The notes under the pieces: model-generated | The model's database searches: none | Told to the model about the DNA's origin: nothing | The model's input: only the letters and a program-made list of their open reading frames with translations | Source of the DNA: Actinomycetes bacterium | GTDB taxonomy: Bacteria; Actinomycetota; Actinomycetes; Actinomycetales; Beutenbergiaceae | NCBI GenBank assembly: GCA_021793935.1 | Contig: JAJYRV010000082.1 | Span: forward strand, 1 to 7,825 | Direction of reading: 5' to 3' | Length of the DNA stretch: 7,825 nt | Made by a program: the position numbers and the translations under genes | Shown: in pieces, positions 6,692 through 7,825 of the stretch | How the letters are laid out: each line of letters starts with the position of its first letter | Numbering within the stretch: position 1 is the first letter of the stretch

Positions 6692-7825
6692 TCATTCCGG
6701 CGTCGTGGACACAAGTTCGATGAAGCGGGCGACGTCGCTGAACATCGCCCCGCGCGGGGGCAACTGTTCCAGCAGGTGCGAGGAATACACGACGTAGGCA
6801 GCCTCGCGCGCTCGAGTCATCGCAGCCCCCAGGACGTGGGGCGCCAGCGGCATCCGCGGTGCGCCCAGCGGGAGGTCGGCGAGCGTGGATGTGCTCAGCG
6901 AGACGACGGCGACGGCTGCCTCCTGCCCGGCGGTATCCTCCAGCCGGAGCACCCGCACCCCCGGCCACCGGGCGAGTTCCCGTTGGAGCAGGAGCACCTG
7001 GGCGTCGAAGGGCGACGTCACGAGGACGTCCGACTCCGCGAGCGGGCTGGCGGAGAGGAGTTCGCCCAGGAGCCGGACGACGGCTTCGGCCTCCTCCGCC
7101 GAAGTGTCGCGGTTGCCCAGATGCGCCACCGGGACCGACCGCAGTCCGGCGAGGTGCTCCGGCAGGAGCCGGAGCTCGGATGCCGGAGGGCTGATCATCT
7201 TCGCGCGCGGGTAGAGGGAGGCCCGGATCACCGAACCGAGTTCGTGATGGAATCGGCGTGTCTCCTCGAGCTCGGTGTGGTCGTGGATCGTGGCGCCTGA
7301 ATCGCCTTGGATCCAGGAGAGCAACGGTCCGCGGACGAGGTCTTTGGGAAGTGCGCGGCGGTGGATCGGGATGGCGCGGGCGGGGTCGCCGACGGCGATG
7401 ACGTGCTCGGCCCCCTCGGCGGCGGCGACGGCGTCCAGGACGCTGACCTGATGGGCGTCGTCGATGATCACGGTGCCTTCGACCTCCTGGGCGCGGGCTT
7501 GCGCGAGAGCGCTCTTGCCCGCCCCGGCCGGCCCGGTGATGATCGAATATGTGAGCTTCTTCGCCTGCTTCAACGCGGCAGAAGGGTCGGCCACGGCAGA
7601 GGAGCCGGGGAGCGCGCGGAGGAACGCAGGCACGAGCCGGTGGGTTTCCGGATCATGAGCGGGGGTGGCTTCGCGCAGCGACAGTCGCTGATCCGCCCCG
7701 AGGTGTTCGCACTCGAGGACCTCGGCCTTGCGGGCAACGAGCCCTTCTGCGCTCGTGGGCCCCTGGTCCGGATCGGCATAGACGACGAGGACGTCTGCCC
7801 CCGGCGAAAATTCCGAAGATCGGAA
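6692..7825 (-). CDS. Superfamily 1 (DNA2/UPF1-like) helicase, C-terminal part (5' end outside window)
   Basis: The frame is open from base 7825 to the TGA at 6694-6692 (377 residues), so this is the C-terminal part of a larger cytoplasmic protein. Counting from the window edge, the helicase motifs appear in order: Walker A GPAGAGKS at 98-105, Walker B with the Q motif VIIDDAHQ at 119-126, a motif III-like GDPARAIP at 146-153, a motif IV-like LEETRRFHHELG at 186-197, a motif V-like LEDTAGQEAAVAVVS at 295-309, and a motif VI-like AAMTRAREAAYVVYSS at 334-349. Order and spacing fit an ATP-dependent SF1 nucleic acid helicase, probably for DNA repair or fused to an N-terminal nuclease domain that cannot be seen. 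The usual DEAxQ reads DDAHQ and GDPxQLxP reads GDPARAIP. The GTG at 7633 (codon 65) could be taken for a start, but in-frame coding continues upstream to the window edge. The stop is 28 bp from the IS right end. Confidence 0.72.
   Translation of the reverse strand, partial: FRSSEFSPGADVLVVYADPDQGPTSAEGLVARKAEVLECEHLGADQRLSLREATPAHDPETHRLVPAFLRALPGSSAVADPSAALKQAKKLTYSIITGPAGAGKSALAQARAQEVEGTVIIDDAHQVSVLDAVAAAEGAEHVIAVGDPARAIPIHRRALPKDLVRGPLLSWIQGDSGATIHDHTELEETRRFHHELGSVIRASLYPRAKMISPPASELRLLPEHLAGLRSVPVAHLGNRDTSAEEAEAVVRLLGELLSASPLAESDVLVTSPFDAQVLLLQRELARWPGVRVLRLEDTAGQEAAVAVVSLSTSTLADLPLGAPRMPLAPHVLGAAMTRAREAAYVVYSSHLLEQLPPRGAMFSDVARFIELVSTTPE

Noticed and set aside
6692..7633. Helicase gene starting at GTG 7633
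   Set aside because: The same frame stays open with coding-like sequence up to base 7825 and no good ribosome binding site precedes 7633, so the gene most likely begins outside the window.

Overview
The high G+C content, GC-rich third codon positions, weak GGAG-type ribosome binding sites and protein style (an Asp/Glu/Thr-rich secreted Ig-like protein, a very large HTH-STAND-TPR regulator) point to an actinobacterium, probably of the Micrococcales (Brevibacterium or Microbacteriaceae type). The genus is a guess.

Layout. All intact genes lie on the minus strand. (1) 1-2482: the first 827 residues of a secreted modular surface protein whose C-terminus lies beyond base 1. It has a signal peptide, two long tandem copies of a three-domain cassette (A-B-C, about 313 residues), a third A module, and an acidic PGNTDGDD/PGNTDGEQ linker encoded by 24-bp repeats. 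(2) 2483-2605: a 123-bp gap holding GTTCY motifs and a small inverted repeat. (3) 2606-5137: an intact 843-residue regulator with an N-terminal helix-turn-helix, a STAND (NB-ARC-like) NTPase core and C-terminal TPR-like helices. (4) About 5213-6663: a decayed insertion sequence on the plus strand. Its DDE transposase still spells the whole protein, but over nine frame changes and one in-frame amber stop. Each end carries two tandem copies of a 28-bp repeat. (5) 6692-7825: the C-terminal 377 residues of a minus-strand DNA2/UPF1-like superfamily 1 helicase, whose N-terminus lies beyond base 7825.

How the parts may work together. The regulator and the surface-protein gene are co-oriented and separated by only 123 bp, so co-transcription or direct control of the surface protein by the regulator is plausible but is inference. 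The IS lies between the helicase stop codon (28 bp away) and the regulator start codon (75 bp away). It therefore separates what may have been neighbouring genes and forms the upstream region of the regulator. The points most worth a second look are the A-B-C cassette, which I cannot match to a named family, its pairing with a STAND regulator, and the duplicated end repeats of the IS.
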